DNA from: Gammaproteobacteria bacterium
GTDB taxonomy: Bacteria > Pseudomonadota > Gammaproteobacteria > Comchoanobacterales > Comchoanobacteraceae
Length of the DNA stretch: 21,875 nucleotides
NCBI GenBank assembly: GCA_029243665.1
Contig: JAQWRO010000018.1
Coordinates: forward strand, 1-21,875
Direction: 5' to 3'
A program made the position numbers and the translations under genes. The notes beneath the pieces were generated by a model. It had not been told where the DNA came from. It saw only the letters and a list, made by a program, of their open reading frames with translations, and ran no database searches. Shown one piece after another: positions 15,123 to 21,875 of this stretch. How positions within the stretch are numbered: position 1 is the first letter of the stretch; each line of letters opens with the position of its first letter.

Positions 15123-16451
15123 ATGATCAACACATTAACTAAAACCATTACCCGAAAAATCCCTCATCCATACATTTCGGTGTTTATGGTCGGTCTAGGT
15201 TCATTGTTTTACATATATGAATTTTTTATACGAGTCATCCCGAGCGTTATTACAACTGAACTCATGCATGAGTTCTCTCTAAATGCCTCTATGCTTGGGT
15301 TCATTTCCTCGCTATTCTATTATGCATACACAGCAATGCAAATTCCCTCAGGCCTTATGTGTGATCGCTTTGGTCCAAAGCGATTATTGGTTATAGGTCT
15401 TTTTGGATGCGGTCTTGCAACTGTTTTCTTTGGTAACACAGATTCAATCCCCTCTATCAGTATTGCTAGATTTTTTAGCGGCGCCATGTCTGCTTTTGCG
15501 TTTATATGCCCATTGGTTTTAACAACAAATTGGTTTCCTTCACATTACTTTGCCCTCATTACTGGGATTATACAAACACTTGGGTGCTTAGGTGCCATCT
15601 TTGGCGGAGGACCACTTGCCATTTTAGTTGTTAAGTATGGCTGGCGTTCGACACTAATTCATGCAGGTTTTATCGGCATTATCTTATCCTTAATGATCCT
15701 TTTTTTCCTCAAAAATAAACCCAAAGATCCCGAAACACAAGCATGGCTAAAAGCTTGTCATGCTCATACACTTGGCGATGACCATCGCATTACCACCGAA
15801 TGGCAACGTTTGTGTAAAATCATCACAAAAAAACAAAACTGGGTCATTGGATTTATAGGCTTTTGTTGCTGGGGGCCTATTGCTGTATTTGGAGAACTGT
15901 GGGGCATACAATCCATTACCCACATGTTCCAAATTTCAAATGAAGCAGCAGCCACTCACTTACTTTGGATATGGGTTAGCATTGCCATCATGAGCCCAAT
16001 TGTAGGTTGGTGGTCAGATCATATTAAAAGTCGTCGTATTCCACTGATCATTTGCTTTAGCGTTGGCATCACCGCCACACTCATACTTAATATGAGTCAT
16101 CATCTATCACCAATGTTTTTTGATGTTGTCTTATTCATGTTAGGTACATCTGCTGCATCTCAACCGGTGACATTTGGATTAATCAAAGACCAAAACCCTA
16201 TTTCTGTTGCAGGCACAGCGATAAGCTTTAACAATATGTCAGTAATCTTTGGCGGTGTTTTATTACAACCTTTATTTGGATGGGTTTTAGATATCTTTTG
16301 GACAGGCCAAATATCTGATAAAGGTGTTAGATTATATTCCGCGGTTGAATACCACGACGCCATGTGGATCTTGCCTGTTTGCTGTATAATGGGCTTGTTG
16401 GCAAGCTTTTTTCTTTTGCAAGAAACACATTGCAAGCGTCGCTACCATTAG
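15123..16451 (+). CDS. MFS transporter, first of a tandem pair
   Basis: 442 residues with about 12 membrane helices. YEFFIRVIPSVITTELM lies in the first helix region, and the MFS loop 2-3 motif appears as GLMCDRFGPKRLL. FCCWGPIAVFGELWG in helix 7 and TAISFNNMSVIFGGVLLQP near helix 10-11 are shared with the following gene. The substrate is unknown. The family resembles MFS nutrient carriers common in intracellular gammaproteobacteria (Pht-like or OxlT/ACS-like), but I cannot be more specific. The frame is open further upstream from a GTG at 15081 inside the zinc-finger gene; the ATG at 15123 gives a normal N-terminus and is preferred, although its Shine-Dalgarno is weak. Confidence 0.87.
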   Translation: MINTLTKTITRKIPHPYISVFMVGLGSLFYIYEFFIRVIPSVITTELMHEFSLNASMLGFISSLFYYAYTAMQIPSGLMCDRFGPKRLLVIGLFGCGLATVFFGNTDSIPSISIARFFSGAMSAFAFICPLVLTTNWFPSHYFALITGIIQTLGCLGAIFGGGPLAILVVKYGWRSTLIHAGFIGIILSLMILFFLKNKPKDPETQAWLKACHAHTLGDDHRITTEWQRLCKIITKKQNWVIGFIGFCCWGPIAVFGELWGIQSITHMFQISNEAAATHLLWIWVSIAIMSPIVGWWSDHIKSRRIPLIICFSVGITATLILNMSHHLSPMFFDVVLFMLGTSAASQPVTFGLIKDQNPISVAGTAISFNNMSVIFGGVLLQPLFGWVLDIFWTGQISDKGVRLYSAVEYHDAMWILPVCCIMGLLASFFLLQETHCKRRYH

Positions 16452-16460
16452 GGGGGTTTT

Positions 16461-17723
16461 ATGCCTAAAAAGCATCATGCATCTATTGCTATATTAATTT
16501 TGATTGTTGCATCATTGCTTTATGTTTATGAGTTCTATCTCAGAGTTATTCCAAGCGTTATCACTGAAAACTTAATGAGAGACCTAAACATCAACGCCCA
16601 TCAACTTGGCATCATTTCATCTATGTTCTACGTATCATATACTTTCATGCAAATTCCTGCTGGACTTTTGGTAGATAGATTTGGACCAAGAAGGTTACTT
16701 ACCGTAGCAACCATTATTTGTGCCATTGCAACAATGTTGTCTGGTAGTGCCACGAACCAATCCACAGCTGCAATTAGTAGATTCTTAATTGGCTTTGGCT
16801 CATCTTTTGCTTATGCTTGCCCATTATTAGTTGCAAAATATTGGTTTTCATCGAATCGTTTTGCCATGATTGGTGGCTGCATACAAGCCTTAGGTGCTCT
16901 TGGTGCCATCATTGGTAATGAACCCGTTGCTTATTTAACAGAAAGCATAGGCTGGCGTCAAACATGTTTCAAATCAGGCATGTTTGGTCTACTACTAGCT
17001 TTGGTTATTTGGCTGGTTGTACGTGATAAACCAACACAACCACAAAGACATCACCATGCCATGCAACAAATGAAAGAAAGCAAACGTCTTAAAGTTGTGG
17101 TACAAAACCCCCAAACTTGGTTTGTGGCGATCATGGGCTTTTGTTACTGGGCACCAATGACTGTTTTTGCTGAACTTTGGGGTAGAACTTTTATAACACA
17201 AACTCATGGTATCTCAATCACACAAGCAAGCCTTATGATGAGTTGGGTGTGGGTTGGTGTCGCTTTGGGTGGACCTATATTTGGGTGGCTATCTAACCGG
17301 ATTAACTCAAGAAAAAAACCTATTTACTTAAGTTATATCATCATGCTTTTGACAACCTATTCTTTAATCTACACGCCCATTAATAACGGCATCATCATTG
17401 ACATGGGTTTATTTTTCTTTGGCTTTGCATCAGCAGCACAGTGTGTCACATTTGGCTTAGTGAGTGATAATAACCCGAGAAACGTGATTGGAACAGCCAT
17501 TGGGTTAAACAATATGGCTGTGATTGCTGGTGGCATCATCTTACAACCACTGGTCAGCTCACTATTAGAGTATTTTACAGCTGATAATGTGACAAATACC
17601 GAGATTGTCTTCAACCTAATTGATTTTCAGTCAGCATTTATTTTAATGCCTATCTGTACACTAATTGGTTTATTAACATGCGCTTGTTTAGTTAAAGAAA
17701 CTAATGCAAGAAGTCTACACTAA
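16461..17723 (+). CDS. MFS transporter, second of a tandem pair
   Basis: 420 residues with about 12 membrane helices. It is clearly a paralogue of the preceding gene: YEFYLRVIPSVITENLM, GLLVDRFGPRRLL, FCYWAPMTVFAELWG and TAIGLNNMAVIAGGIILQP occupy the same positions. A duplication followed by substrate divergence is likely. The substrate cannot be read from sequence. The ATG is preceded by a run of six G (16451-16456) that serves as Shine-Dalgarno and includes the last base of the upstream stop. The 3' end overlaps the convergent recN gene by 9 bp, with no room for a separate terminator. Confidence 0.9.
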   Translation: MPKKHHASIAILILIVASLLYVYEFYLRVIPSVITENLMRDLNINAHQLGIISSMFYVSYTFMQIPAGLLVDRFGPRRLLTVATIICAIATMLSGSATNQSTAAISRFLIGFGSSFAYACPLLVAKYWFSSNRFAMIGGCIQALGALGAIIGNEPVAYLTESIGWRQTCFKSGMFGLLLALVIWLVVRDKPTQPQRHHHAMQQMKESKRLKVVVQNPQTWFVAIMGFCYWAPMTVFAELWGRTFITQTHGISITQASLMMSWVWVGVALGGPIFGWLSNRINSRKKPIYLSYIIMLLTTYSLIYTPINNGIIIDMGLFFFGFASAAQCVTFGLVSDNNPRNVIGTAIGLNNMAVIAGGIILQPLVSSLLEYFTADNVTNTEIVFNLIDFQSAFILMPICTLIGLLTCACLVKETNARSLH

Positions 17724-19328
17724 AGCTTCTTTTTCAATAATTGCTGATTCCAAAAGCTGTTGCGCATTCTCTCGTGCAGCATCATTAATTTTTTTACCTG
17801 CCAAAAGCTCTGCAAGCCCATCAATTCTCTCATTATCATTCAACCACTTAAAGTTTATACAAGCTTGATCGCCTTTTACGCCTTTTGAAATATACCCATG
17901 CTGATCTGCCATCATTGCCATTTGTGGCAGATGGGATATGGCAATGATTTGGTGATTTTTCGAGCGCTTATAGAGCAGCTGAGCCACTTGCTCGGCTACT
18001 TGACCGCTAATACCTACATCCACCTCATCTAGAAGCTGTATGGGCTTCATATGAGACGCACAATGTTCTTGCAATGCCAACCCAACACGTGACAACTCTC
18101 CACCCGATAAAGTTTCTTTAAGAGACTGCGGCATCTGTCCTGGATTAGTACTCATCAAAAATTGACAGACGTCTGAGCCTCTTTTACTAGGATCACCCTC
18201 TGTCATATTGATAAAAAACAATGCGTGTTGCATACCAAGCGTTTGAACAGAATCAGTCATTTTTTTAGCCAAATCAATTGCTATTTGTTTTCTTTGCTGT
18301 TTGAGTGATTCAGCATACTGATTATAATTTTTTTCAGCTTTTTGACAGGCATCGAATGCTTGGTTCTCATCCAAGTTCGATAGCGTTTGCATGGTTTCTT
18401 GAATTTGTTCAAAAACAGCATATAACTCGTAGGGCTGACAGCGGTGTTTACGTGAAAGCTCATGCCAAGCATTTAAAGTTTCTTGTAAATCCTCATACTT
18501 TGACTGATCTGATCGCGTTTGTAAAAAATCATCTAGCGACATGATTGTTTTATCTTGGGTACTTAAAAAATTCGCCAGTGTTTCTGTCACCTCATAATCA
18601 GGATATACATCTTTTATCCGTCCAATTTTATCATCTAAGTTAGATGCATTAAGGTCTTGGTAAATACCTTTGACAAGGTCTATTGTGCGTTTTTTTTGTA
18701 TTTCGATATCAAGCTGTTGATTCAGCTCATCATATGTACACATGTTCTGAAAAAAATTAGCTAATTCTTGATAAAAATGCTCAATGGTTAGCTCGTCATG
18801 ACTACTTTTTAGTTGACGAAGTATTTTAAGCTGATGCTTACACTTTTGCCACTCTGCAAATGCAGCCTCAACCTGATTACGATCAATTGCACCAAAATCA
18901 TCTAGCCAATCTAAATGAAGTGTATCATTGAACAAATCAAGCTGCTGATGTTGTTGTCGATGACAAAAATGTGTATCCCTTATCTTAATGACATCAACTA
19001 ATTTTATCGGCTCACCATTACATTTGTAAACAGACTTACCTTGTTTGATCGTGCGCTCCAAATCAAAACTCTGCTTGTCATTCATATAGTTTTTAAACGT
19101 ATGAAAGCACTCCTTGTCCGCTTTTAAAGAAGCTTTTATGGTAATAGGTTTTGATTGATCTAATGCAGAATTGCTTTGTATTCTTGCGCCAAACAAAACA
19201 CCCAAAGCATTAGTAATCATTGACTTTCCTGATCCTGTAGGCCCTGTAAGCACATTAAAGCCAGGCTCAAATGACAATTTCAAAGCGTCAATTAAAATAT
19301 AATTTTCAATGCTAAGCCAATTAAGCAT
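17715..19328 (-). CDS. recN: DNA repair protein RecN (divergent)
   Basis: 537 residues; about 553 is usual. It is an SMC-like ATPase acting in double-strand-break repair. The ATPase head is split: Walker A GPTGSGKS at 29-36 at the N-terminus, coiled coil in the middle (about 150-350), then signature TLSGGELSRVGLALQ (about 406-420), Walker B IQLLDEVDVGISG (about 430-442) and AISHLPQMA with the H-loop His. Walker A usually reads GETGAGKS, and the conserved GQHEHQ Q-loop region is replaced here by HRQQHQQL, so the protein is a diverged member. Its start overlaps the nadK end by 8 bp; the two share a transcript. The pair recN/nadK next to bamE is the standard gammaproteobacterial arrangement. Confidence 0.93.
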   Translation of the reverse strand: MLNWLSIENYILIDALKLSFEPGFNVLTGPTGSGKSMITNALGVLFGARIQSNSALDQSKPITIKASLKADKECFHTFKNYMNDKQSFDLERTIKQGKSVYKCNGEPIKLVDVIKIRDTHFCHRQQHQQLDLFNDTLHLDWLDDFGAIDRNQVEAAFAEWQKCKHQLKILRQLKSSHDELTIEHFYQELANFFQNMCTYDELNQQLDIEIQKKRTIDLVKGIYQDLNASNLDDKIGRIKDVYPDYEVTETLANFLSTQDKTIMSLDDFLQTRSDQSKYEDLQETLNAWHELSRKHRCQPYELYAVFEQIQETMQTLSNLDENQAFDACQKAEKNYNQYAESLKQQRKQIAIDLAKKMTDSVQTLGMQHALFFINMTEGDPSKRGSDVCQFLMSTNPGQMPQSLKETLSGGELSRVGLALQEHCASHMKPIQLLDEVDVGISGQVAEQVAQLLYKRSKNHQIIAISHLPQMAMMADQHGYISKGVKGDQACINFKWLNDNERIDGLAELLAGKKINDAARENAQQLLESAIIEKEALV

Positions 19329-20178
19329 CGAGTATTTTCTCCCAATGTAGTTTTTGTTTCAACGTCGCATAAAATGAATAGTTAGATTGATGAATCAATC
19401 TAACTTGTTCGGGAAAAGCCTGAATCTGTACTTTATCATCGTTATTAATTTTTTCAGCGTCTCGACCATCACTTGAGATGCAAGGTGTAACACGATCATT
19501 GTCACAAACTTGGATGGTAATTTTCTCATGCTCTGGTATGACTATGGGTCTAGAATTTAATTTATGCGGACACACTGGTATAACGATGAATGAATTTGAT
19601 TCTGGATGAAGAATGGTACCACCCGCACTCATTGCATGTGCTGTTGAACCCGAGGGTGTTGCGATGATAAGCCCGTCTGCGGAATATTGGCAAACACTTT
19701 CATCATTGATCAACATGGTAAGGGACATGATTCTGCCAACCTCTTGCCTTGAAATAAAGACTTCATTCATTGCAAGCGCTTGTTTTTCACCATGCTTAAT
19801 ACTGAGCAAAGTTCTTCTTTCTTCTAAGTAATTACCTTTCAAAACAGACTCTATACCGCTGAAATCACCTGGATTGTGATCTACTAAAAAGCCTAGTTTT
19901 CCAGTGTTAATGCCAAGAATCGGTAAATTGTGGTGTACTGTTTTATTAGCAGCTGAAAGCATTGAGCCATCACCACCAATAACGACCATTAAATCGTTAT
20001 TTTTTATATCATCGTCACCCAATTGAGGCACATGCGTAATATTCATCAGTGATGCTGTTTCTTTATAAATAGAAACTTGAAACAATCTAGACTGTAACCA
20101 ATCAATCACTGTTTTAACAACATCAACAGACTTTCCCTGAATAGAATAAATTAAAATACGTTTAAATTGAAATGACAT
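19321..20178 (-). CDS. nadK: NAD kinase
   Basis: 285 residues, normal length. It phosphorylates NAD+ to NADP+. The motifs are in order: VVIGGDGSML with GGDG at 68-71, GINTGKLGFLVD, NEV at 138-140, and ADGLIIATPSGSTAHAMSAG followed by CPHKLNSRPIVI. One difference stands out: the normally conserved TPTGSTAY tract reads TPSGSTAH, so the tyrosine that contacts the dinucleotide is a histidine at about 181. The catalytic Asp (GGDG) and the Asn-Glu pair are kept, so the enzyme is probably active. The gene heads the nadK-recN transcript from the promoter at 20201-20228 and is divergent from bamE. Confidence 0.95.
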   Translation of the reverse strand: MSFQFKRILIYSIQGKSVDVVKTVIDWLQSRLFQVSIYKETASLMNITHVPQLGDDDIKNNDLMVVIGGDGSMLSAANKTVHHNLPILGINTGKLGFLVDHNPGDFSGIESVLKGNYLEERRTLLSIKHGEKQALAMNEVFISRQEVGRIMSLTMLINDESVCQYSADGLIIATPSGSTAHAMSAGGTILHPESNSFIVIPVCPHKLNSRPIVIPEHEKITIQVCDNDRVTPCISSDGRDAEKINNDDKVQIQAFPEQVRLIHQSNYSFYATLKQKLHWEKILDA

Positions 20179-20200
20179 AGTACACTCGCTTTATTGAGTC

Positions 20201-20228
20201 ATTTTAGCTAATTGTCCAATAAGATCAA
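20201..20228 (-). promoter_or_regulatory. Candidate nadK-recN promoter
   Basis: The minus strand reads TTGATC (20228-20223), a 16-bp spacer and TAAAAT (20206-20201). Transcription would start near 20194, about 15 nt before the nadK ATG. It lies back to back with the candidate bamE promoter in a 94-bp divergent gap. No LexA-type box (CTG-N10-CAG) for SOS control of recN is visible in this gap. Confidence 0.5.
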
Positions 20229-20236
20229 GAAGATTG

Positions 20237-20265
20237 TTGTTCTTAATATCATTGTTCGTTAGAAT
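20237..20265 (+). promoter_or_regulatory. Candidate bamE promoter
   Basis: TTGTTC (20237-20242), a 17-bp spacer and TAGAAT (20260-20265). The -10 box ends 7 nt before the bamE ATG at 20273, so a message from here would be leaderless or nearly so. No Shine-Dalgarno precedes the ATG, which agrees with that reading but does not prove it. Confidence 0.4.
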
Positions 20266-20272
20266 ATGACCT

Positions 20273-20572
20273 ATGAGATTTATTATAACATGTTTATTAT
20301 TTATTTTGTTTGCCGGTTGCTCAAACTTTCCATATATGCCTGATATGGAGCAAGGCAGCCCTATTAATACAGCAGAATTTACAAAAATTCATATAGGTGA
20401 CGATGAAGCCACTGTTGTAGCCACACTTGGGCAACCAAGCTTCAAGCATATAGATCACAATAATCAATGGTACTATATGATTGAAAACTCTAAATATAAA
20501 AAGCCATTGGTATTTAAACTTGTTTTCAACAACAACTATTTGATGTCTATTAGACCCAATCAATCAGTTTGA
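20273..20572 (+). CDS. bamE: BamE/SmpA outer-membrane lipoprotein
   Basis: 99 residues; about 113 is usual in E. coli. The signal peptide ends in the lipobox FAGC with the lipidated Cys at 16. The SmpA/OmlA domain follows: IHIGDDEATVVATLGQPSF, then WYYMIEN and LVFKLVFNNNYL. It is a small accessory subunit of the BAM complex that inserts beta-barrel proteins in the outer membrane. In E. coli smpA sits between ratB and recN, exactly as here. It overlaps the convergent ratB gene by 9 bp. No Shine-Dalgarno is seen. Confidence 0.92.
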   Translation: MRFIITCLLFILFAGCSNFPYMPDMEQGSPINTAEFTKIHIGDDEATVVATLGQPSFKHIDHNNQWYYMIENSKYKKPLVFKLVFNNNYLMSIRPNQSV

Positions 20573-20836
20573 TTTTTTTCTTCTTAGCCTTATTTCATTT
20601 GGCGTTAAGGCTAATGGGCGATATAATTCAATTCTATCACCCGCTTTAACAACTTGATCTAATTTAACTTGTCGCCCCCAGATGCCAACAACATAGGCTT
20701 TAGAATCATACGACCAGGGGAGCACCTTTAAAATAGCTTGCACAGTCATCGGCGAATCTTCCAAAGCAATACATACCCAATGATAATTTTCCTTTGATGA
20801 GAACCAAATGACCTCTGCATGTGCTTTACTAGCCAT
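20564..20836 (-). CDS. ratB: RnfH/RatB family protein
   Basis: 90 residues of the RnfH (UPF0125) family, which has a ubiquitin-like beta-grasp fold. The segment AEVIWFSSKENYHWVCIAL is followed by VGIWGRQVKLDQVVKAGDR and IELYRPLALTPNEIRLRRKK, the latter matching the conserved RVEIYRPL-DPKE-RR tail in E. coli. Its molecular role is not established; it is nearly always next to ratA. It overlaps ratA by 8 bp and the convergent bamE by 9 bp. Confidence 0.92.
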   Translation of the reverse strand: MASKAHAEVIWFSSKENYHWVCIALEDSPMTVQAILKVLPWSYDSKAYVVGIWGRQVKLDQVVKAGDRIELYRPLALTPNEIRLRRKKSN

Positions 20837-21257
20837 AAACTATTTGTGCTCTTTTTGTAAAAGTATCAACTAATTGCTCAATGGTTGAATGTAAAATTGG
20901 CTTAATCATCCAAGCTGTGGCAGAGGCAGCAATTTCAAACTCAATATCCATTTCAATCAATGTACCACTGCCAACAGGCTTGAAAGACCAATACCCCCTT
21001 AGTGACTGAAAAGGTCCTGACATTAAATTAAGCTCGATACGACTACAAGGGGTTAATGTGTTCTGAGTTTTGAATGTTTGTCGGACGGGCCCTAAACTAA
21101 ATGTGAGCGCTGCAACCACTTGATTTGCTGTTTTAGATAAGACCTTGCTTTCTGAACAATATGGCACAAATGCTTTGTACTGATTGACATCATTGACTAA
21201 ATCATACATTTGTTTTGGGGTGTAAGAAACAACACTTTGACGCTTTACTTGTATCAT
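20829..21257 (-). CDS. ratA: RatA/Coq10-like START-domain protein
   Basis: 142 residues from the ATG at 21257. The N-terminus IQVKRQSVVSYTPKQMYDLV leads into VNQYKAFVPYCSES, the conserved polyketide-cyclase/START signature of this family; GPFQSLRGYWSFKPVGSGT and IEFEIAAS follow. Members were described as a ribosome-association toxin in E. coli and are related to the mitochondrial ubiquinone-binding protein Coq10; which role holds here is open. The frame continues 39 codons upstream into smpB on the other strand, but family homology starts at this ATG. It is head to head with smpB, so its promoter must lie inside the smpB coding region. Confidence 0.92.
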   Translation of the reverse strand: MIQVKRQSVVSYTPKQMYDLVNDVNQYKAFVPYCSESKVLSKTANQVVAALTFSLGPVRQTFKTQNTLTPCSRIELNLMSGPFQSLRGYWSFKPVGSGTLIEMDIEFEIAASATAWMIKPILHSTIEQLVDTFTKRAQIVYG

Positions 21258-21287
21258 GAGTTGACGAACTTCGAATTTATGGTAGAT

Positions 21288-21316
21288 AATATAGTCATGG
21301 CAGTAACTAATGATAA
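21288..21316 (-). promoter_or_regulatory. Candidate ratA-ratB promoter inside smpB
   Basis: The minus strand reads TTATCA (21316-21311), a 17-bp spacer and TATATT (21293-21288). Transcription would begin near 21281, giving a leader of about 24 nt before the ratA ATG. The -35 lies in the first codons of smpB, next to the palindrome at 21318-21335. The -35 match is only 4 of 6. Confidence 0.35.
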
Positions 21317-21764
21317 AACGATTGCAAGCAATCGTAAAGCAAAACATGACTTTCACATTGAGGACACTTATCAAGTAGGTCTAGTCTTAAATGGTTGGGA
21401 GGTTAAAAGCGCCAGAGCCAAAACAATTCAGCTCAAAGATAGTCATGTACATTTCAAACATGGTGAAGCTTTTTTGAGCAAAGCTCATTTCTCAGTGCCA
21501 AAAACCACTTGTGCATATACCAAAGCTGACCCAACAAGAGCAAGAAAGATTTTAATGCATCGTAGAGAGCTAGACAGACTTATTGGCCAAGTACAGCAAA
21601 AAGGCTACACACTCATTCCACTTGATTTATATTGGCATAATAACAAAGTAAAAATGACTTTAGCATTAGGCAAAGGTAAAAAGCTTTATGATAAAAGAGC
21701 CAGTCTTAAAGAAAAAGAATGGAAACGCAGTCAAGATCGGGCTTACAAAGAAAGTCAAAAATAA
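21297..21764 (+). CDS. smpB: SsrA-binding protein SmpB
   Basis: 155 residues from the ATG at 21297; E. coli SmpB has 160. It binds tmRNA and brings it to stalled ribosomes. Family stretches in order: NRKAKHDFHIEDTYQVGLVL, NGWEVKSARAKTIQLKDSHV, RELDRLIGQVQQKGYTLIPL, LALGKGKKLYDKRASLKEKE and a basic tail ending YKESQK, which enters the decoding centre. An in-frame ATG at 21279 would add six residues; neither start has a convincing Shine-Dalgarno, and homology begins after both. A TTGACG-N18-GATAAT candidate promoter at 21261-21290 would start transcription at about the 21297 ATG. The ratA/ratB/bamE/recN/nadK neighbourhood is the usual one. Confidence 0.95.
   Translation: MAVTNDKTIASNRKAKHDFHIEDTYQVGLVLNGWEVKSARAKTIQLKDSHVHFKHGEAFLSKAHFSVPKTTCAYTKADPTRARKILMHRRELDRLIGQVQQKGYTLIPLDLYWHNNKVKMTLALGKGKKLYDKRASLKEKEWKRSQDRAYKESQK
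21318..21335. repeat. Perfect 8-bp-arm palindrome in the 5' end of smpB
   Basis: ACGATTGC-AA-GCAATCGT is a perfect inverted repeat with 8-bp arms and a 2-bp centre. It falls in smpB codons 8-13 and just upstream of the candidate ratA -35. Its centre, TTGCAAGCAA, also occurs at 12581-12590 in the yejB inverted repeat. It could be an operator or a coincidence of codon choice. Confidence 0.45.
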
Positions 21765-21822
21765 AAATTGTATAAAATTCAATCCATTGTGTTTCATGCT
21801 TTTTAGATACCAGAAAAACCCT

Positions 21823-21850
21823 TTGATCATCACAAATTAAATGCTATCAT
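21823..21850 (+). promoter_or_regulatory. Candidate promoter pointing off the right edge
   Basis: TTGATC (21823-21828), a 16-bp spacer and TATCAT (21845-21850) would start transcription near 21857. The 111 bp after smpB contain no ORF and no terminator-like hairpin. In many bacteria ssrA lies near smpB, but the 19 transcribed bases visible here do not show a tmRNA or tRNA 5' end. Confidence 0.3.
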
Positions 21851-21875
21851 CATTGAGAATTTATGGTGTAGATCC

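Noticed and set aside
20829..21374. Longer ratA frame starting inside smpB
   Set aside because: The extra 39 residues overlap smpB antisense and lie before the conserved RatA N-terminus at 21257.
21855..21875. Start of a tRNA or tmRNA at the right edge
   Set aside because: The visible bases do not match a tRNA acceptor followed by TA/TG at positions 8-9, nor a tmRNA 5' end; too little sequence to decide.

Overview
This window looks like a low-GC (by eye roughly 37-38 %) gammaproteobacterium that carries a Dot/Icm type IVB secretion system. Legionellales (Coxiella-, Aquicella-, Berkiella- or Rickettsiella-like) or a Piscirickettsia-like lineage would fit; the sequence alone does not settle which. 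All gene identities come from reading motifs and remembered family sequences; no database search was run.

Region 1 (1-6936, all minus strand) is a Dot/Icm core block in the classical Legionella order. Reading with transcription: a 58-residue unknown protein, IcmQ, then (behind its own extended -10 promoter) IcmP/DotM, IcmO/DotL (coupling ATPase), IcmN/DotK, an IcmL-like protein in the IcmM/DotJ slot, IcmL/DotI, and the first 212 residues of IcmK/DotH, which runs off the left edge. The 58-residue protein sits exactly where Legionella has icmR and other species have unrelated 'FIR' genes (functional homologues of icmR). It is the best candidate here for something undescribed. The IcmM slot holds a full-length IcmL paralogue, and IcmN has no lipobox cysteine.

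Region 2 (7077-12526, minus strand) is a four-gene ABC peptide importer, yejB-yejE-yejF-yejA. The first three overlap by 4 bp and yejA comes last. YejB starts at a TTG fixed by a good Shine-Dalgarno. The divergent region with the next operon contains a perfect 7-7-7 inverted repeat lying on the yejB -35 box.

Region 3 (12652-17723, plus strand) is an apparent operon: aromatic-amino-acid permease (HAAAP family), HemE (uroporphyrinogen decarboxylase, start overlapping the permease stop), a small CHCC zinc-finger protein, and two tandem paralogous MFS transporters.

Region 4 (17715-21764) is the conserved gammaproteobacterial neighbourhood recN-nadK / bamE / ratB(rnfH)-ratA / smpB. It is very tightly packed: convergent genes overlap by 9 bp (mfs2/recN and bamE/ratB), same-strand genes overlap by 8 bp, and ratA and smpB are head to head with about 39 bp between starts. 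The last 111 bp hold only a weak candidate promoter pointing off the right edge.

Taken together, this is a housekeeping and nutrient-import region of a host-associated bacterium (peptide, aromatic amino acid and MFS uptake) joined to half of its Dot/Icm machine. No tRNA, rRNA, insertion sequence, prophage or CRISPR array was seen.
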